A model generated the notes under the pieces. It was given only the letters and a program-made list of their open reading frames with translations, searched no databases and had not been told where the DNA came from. A program made the translations under genes and the position numbers. Shown piece after piece: positions 62,782-64,000 of a stretch of DNA of 64,000 nucleotides (positions are counted from its first letter, which is position 1; each line of letters opens with the position of its first letter). The stretch is from Alsobacter metallidurans (GTDB lineage: Bacteria; Pseudomonadota; Alphaproteobacteria; Rhizobiales; Beijerinckiaceae), in NCBI RefSeq assembly GCF_014636935.1, contig NZ_BMES01000002.1:1485148-1549147 (forward strand), read 5' to 3'.

Positions 62782-64000
62782 CCAGGCTCCGTGAAAGCCG
62801 GCTTGCCGGGGCTCTGCGGGACGCGAAGGTCCGGCGTGGCTTGGCCCATGATGCGGGCCGCCTCGGCCGCCCCTGAGTCGTCCTTGGTCGCCGGAGCCGC
62901 CTCACGCGCCGCCTGGGCCCGCGCGGCCCGTTCGGCCTCCACGCGCTGCCGCTCGGCGTCGAGACGCACGGCTTCGGTTCGCGCGGCTTCGATTCTCGCG
63001 GCCTCCCTGCGGGCCGCCTCCGCGGCGGCGTCGCGCGCGGCCTGTTCGCGCTCGGCCTGGTCGCGCGCCGCCTGCTCGCGGAGCGCCTGCTCCTCGCGCG
63101 CCTTGCGCTCGGCCGCCCGCTGCTCCTCGAGGCGCCTGGTTTCGGCCGCGATCCGGGCCTCCTCGGCCTTGCGGGCCTCCTCGGCGATCCGCGCCTCCTC
63201 GGCGGCGCGGGCCGCTTCGGCCTCCTGGCGCTCGCGCTCCAGCCGATCACGCTCGGCCTTGAGCCGGCGCACGAAGAAGGAGCGTTCGCGCAGGTCGGCT
63301 TCCGCGGCCTCCACCTTTTCGAGTTCGCGCGCCACCGCGTGGGTTGTGAGCGTGTTGGTGAGCAGCGAGACGTCGAGCTCGCGTTCGGCCGGCCCCGTCC
63401 GGTTCTTGCGCCAGGACAGCCCCGCCTGCGGCGCGGGACCGGACCAGCCCGGCGGCGGCTCCGCCGAAAGCGCGGCCCGGCCGTCGAACCGGGCAGTGCG
63501 CAGATCAAGCATCGCCGAACCTTGCGCCGACGTGGCGCCCTGGATCGACGCCGGCCCAAGCCGGGCCACGCCGTTGCTCAGCGTCACCGGAAGGTCGAGC
63601 TGGGGTACCTGGAGTCCCGCACGGTCCAGCGCCGTCCGCAACGCGGCCGCCACCTTCTGCACATCCCCGACCTCGCTCTGCGCATCGAGCGACGCCGCCA
63701 CGGCGGGCAAGGCCGCCGGGTCGAAACGCGGGATGATGAGAGACCGGATGCGTGTGCGCCCCCCGCCCGAGAGCGCGGCCACGAGCGCCGACGGCGTTTC
63801 ACCCGCGGCGGCCCCGTCGATCTCGCCGTCCAGGGCCCCGGCCATCCCGGCGTCGGGCAGCAAGGCCGGCAGGGAGACCCCCGCGAGGCTGATTTTGCCC
63901 GATGCGTTGGCGAGGCCGCCCTGGCGGCGCAACTGGAACCCACCCCCGACCGATCCGCCCATGAACGAGGCCTGCGCTTGCGACACCTCCAGAAGGTCGG
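62763..64000 (-). CDS. AsmA-family protein, C-terminal part with charged coiled-coil tail (5' end outside window)
   Basis: The minus-strand frame is open to the window edge; about 412 residues are visible. The first about 190 residues are AsmA_2-like: GGGFQLRRQGGLANASGKISLAG, LDGEIDGAAAGETPSAL, LPVTLSNGVARLGPASIQGAT and MLDLRTARFDGRAALSAE. AsmA-like proteins span the periplasm and move lipids. From about residue 225 the chain is a long E/A/R-rich coiled coil (RLERERQEAEAARAAEEAR-like) ending in a Pro-rich tail. A GTG at 63986 is not taken as the start because the conserved domain continues upstream. Confidence 0.82.
   Translation of the reverse strand, partial: DLLEVSQAQASFMGGSVGGGFQLRRQGGLANASGKISLAGVSLPALLPDAGMAGALDGEIDGAAAGETPSALVAALSGGGRTRIRSLIIPRFDPAALPAVAASLDAQSEVGDVQKVAAALRTALDRAGLQVPQLDLPVTLSNGVARLGPASIQGATSAQGSAMLDLRTARFDGRAALSAEPPPGWSGPAPQAGLSWRKNRTGPAERELDVSLLTNTLTTHAVARELEKVEAAEADLRERSFFVRRLKAERDRLERERQEAEAARAAEEARIAEEARKAEEARIAAETRRLEEQRAAERKAREEQALREQAARDQAEREQAARDAAAEAARREAARIEAARTEAVRLDAERQRVEAERAARAQAAREAAPATKDDSGAAEAARIMGQATPDLRVPQSPGKPAFTEPGQPSAP

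Noticed and set aside
63584-63986. GTG at 63986 as the true start of the AsmA-like gene
   Set aside because: The frame stays open to the window edge and the AsmA_2 domain is clearly incomplete at its N-terminus.

Overview
The window is high-GC (close to 70 % by eye), gene-dense DNA from an alphaproteobacterium, most likely of the order Hyphomicrobiales (a Methylobacterium/Beijerinckiaceae-like methylotroph relative). The clearest taxonomic evidence is a circularly permuted two-piece tmRNA whose tag reads ANDNYAQVAVAA. Supporting evidence is an Fdh1-type formate dehydrogenase of Methylobacterium architecture, the thyA-folA-hflK-hflC-degP order, a DUF1236 protein and DUF4169/RHH genes. No rRNA, CRISPR array, insertion sequence or prophage was seen.

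Layout. 1-2816: end of a Crp/Fnr regulator, an AraC regulator and a convergent flavin amine oxidase. 2869-8921 (minus): a stressosome-type operon, rsbR-rsbS-rsbT, then an RsbT-RsbX-like fusion, a histidine kinase with an RsbT-like N-terminal domain, and a REC-kinase-REC protein. No sigma factor is present, so output appears to go through phosphorelay. 9229-16758: a 27-residue membrane peptide gene and a minus-strand sulfate operon (cysH-cysD-cysN, small membrane protein, sbp-cysT-cysW-cysA) with start/stop overlaps throughout. 17141-22872: pdxY, an EEP-family enzyme, a PhzF-like enzyme, a Nudix protein, two lipoproteins and a BLUF photoreceptor. 23084-24902: leuA behind a Leu-rich leader peptide. 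25139: tRNA-Lys(CTT).

25341-38531 is a formate/tungsten-molybdenum island. It has tungstate permease and binding protein genes on opposite strands, an oxalate/formate-type transporter, NAD-linked formate dehydrogenase beta and alpha, then mobB and three consecutive MoeA-family genes: one canonical, one with the key Asp replaced, one fused to a periplasmic-binding-protein-like domain. An MHYT-PAS hybrid kinase and SelO follow.

42591-48178: two exported small proteins, a NitT/TauT-type ABC transporter and ilvC. 48418-54881: ilvH and ilvB interleaved with two glutathione-transferase genes; ilvB has a complete leader-peptide attenuator. miaA and serB follow. 54882-61212: dispersed palindromic repeats, degP, hflC/hflK, folA, a GNAT gene and thyA. 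61390-64000: tmRNA directly followed by its proteolysis adaptor sspB, DUF4169 and RHH genes, and the 3' part of an AsmA-like gene cut by the window end.

The genes form four metabolic themes: sulfate assimilation, branched-chain amino-acid synthesis under leader-peptide control, formate oxidation with dedicated metal-cofactor assembly, and envelope/protein quality control (DegP, HflKC, tmRNA-SspB). The least conventional parts are the stressosome-to-histidine-kinase operon and the triple-MoeA formate dehydrogenase locus. All family calls come from reading motifs by eye; no database search was run.
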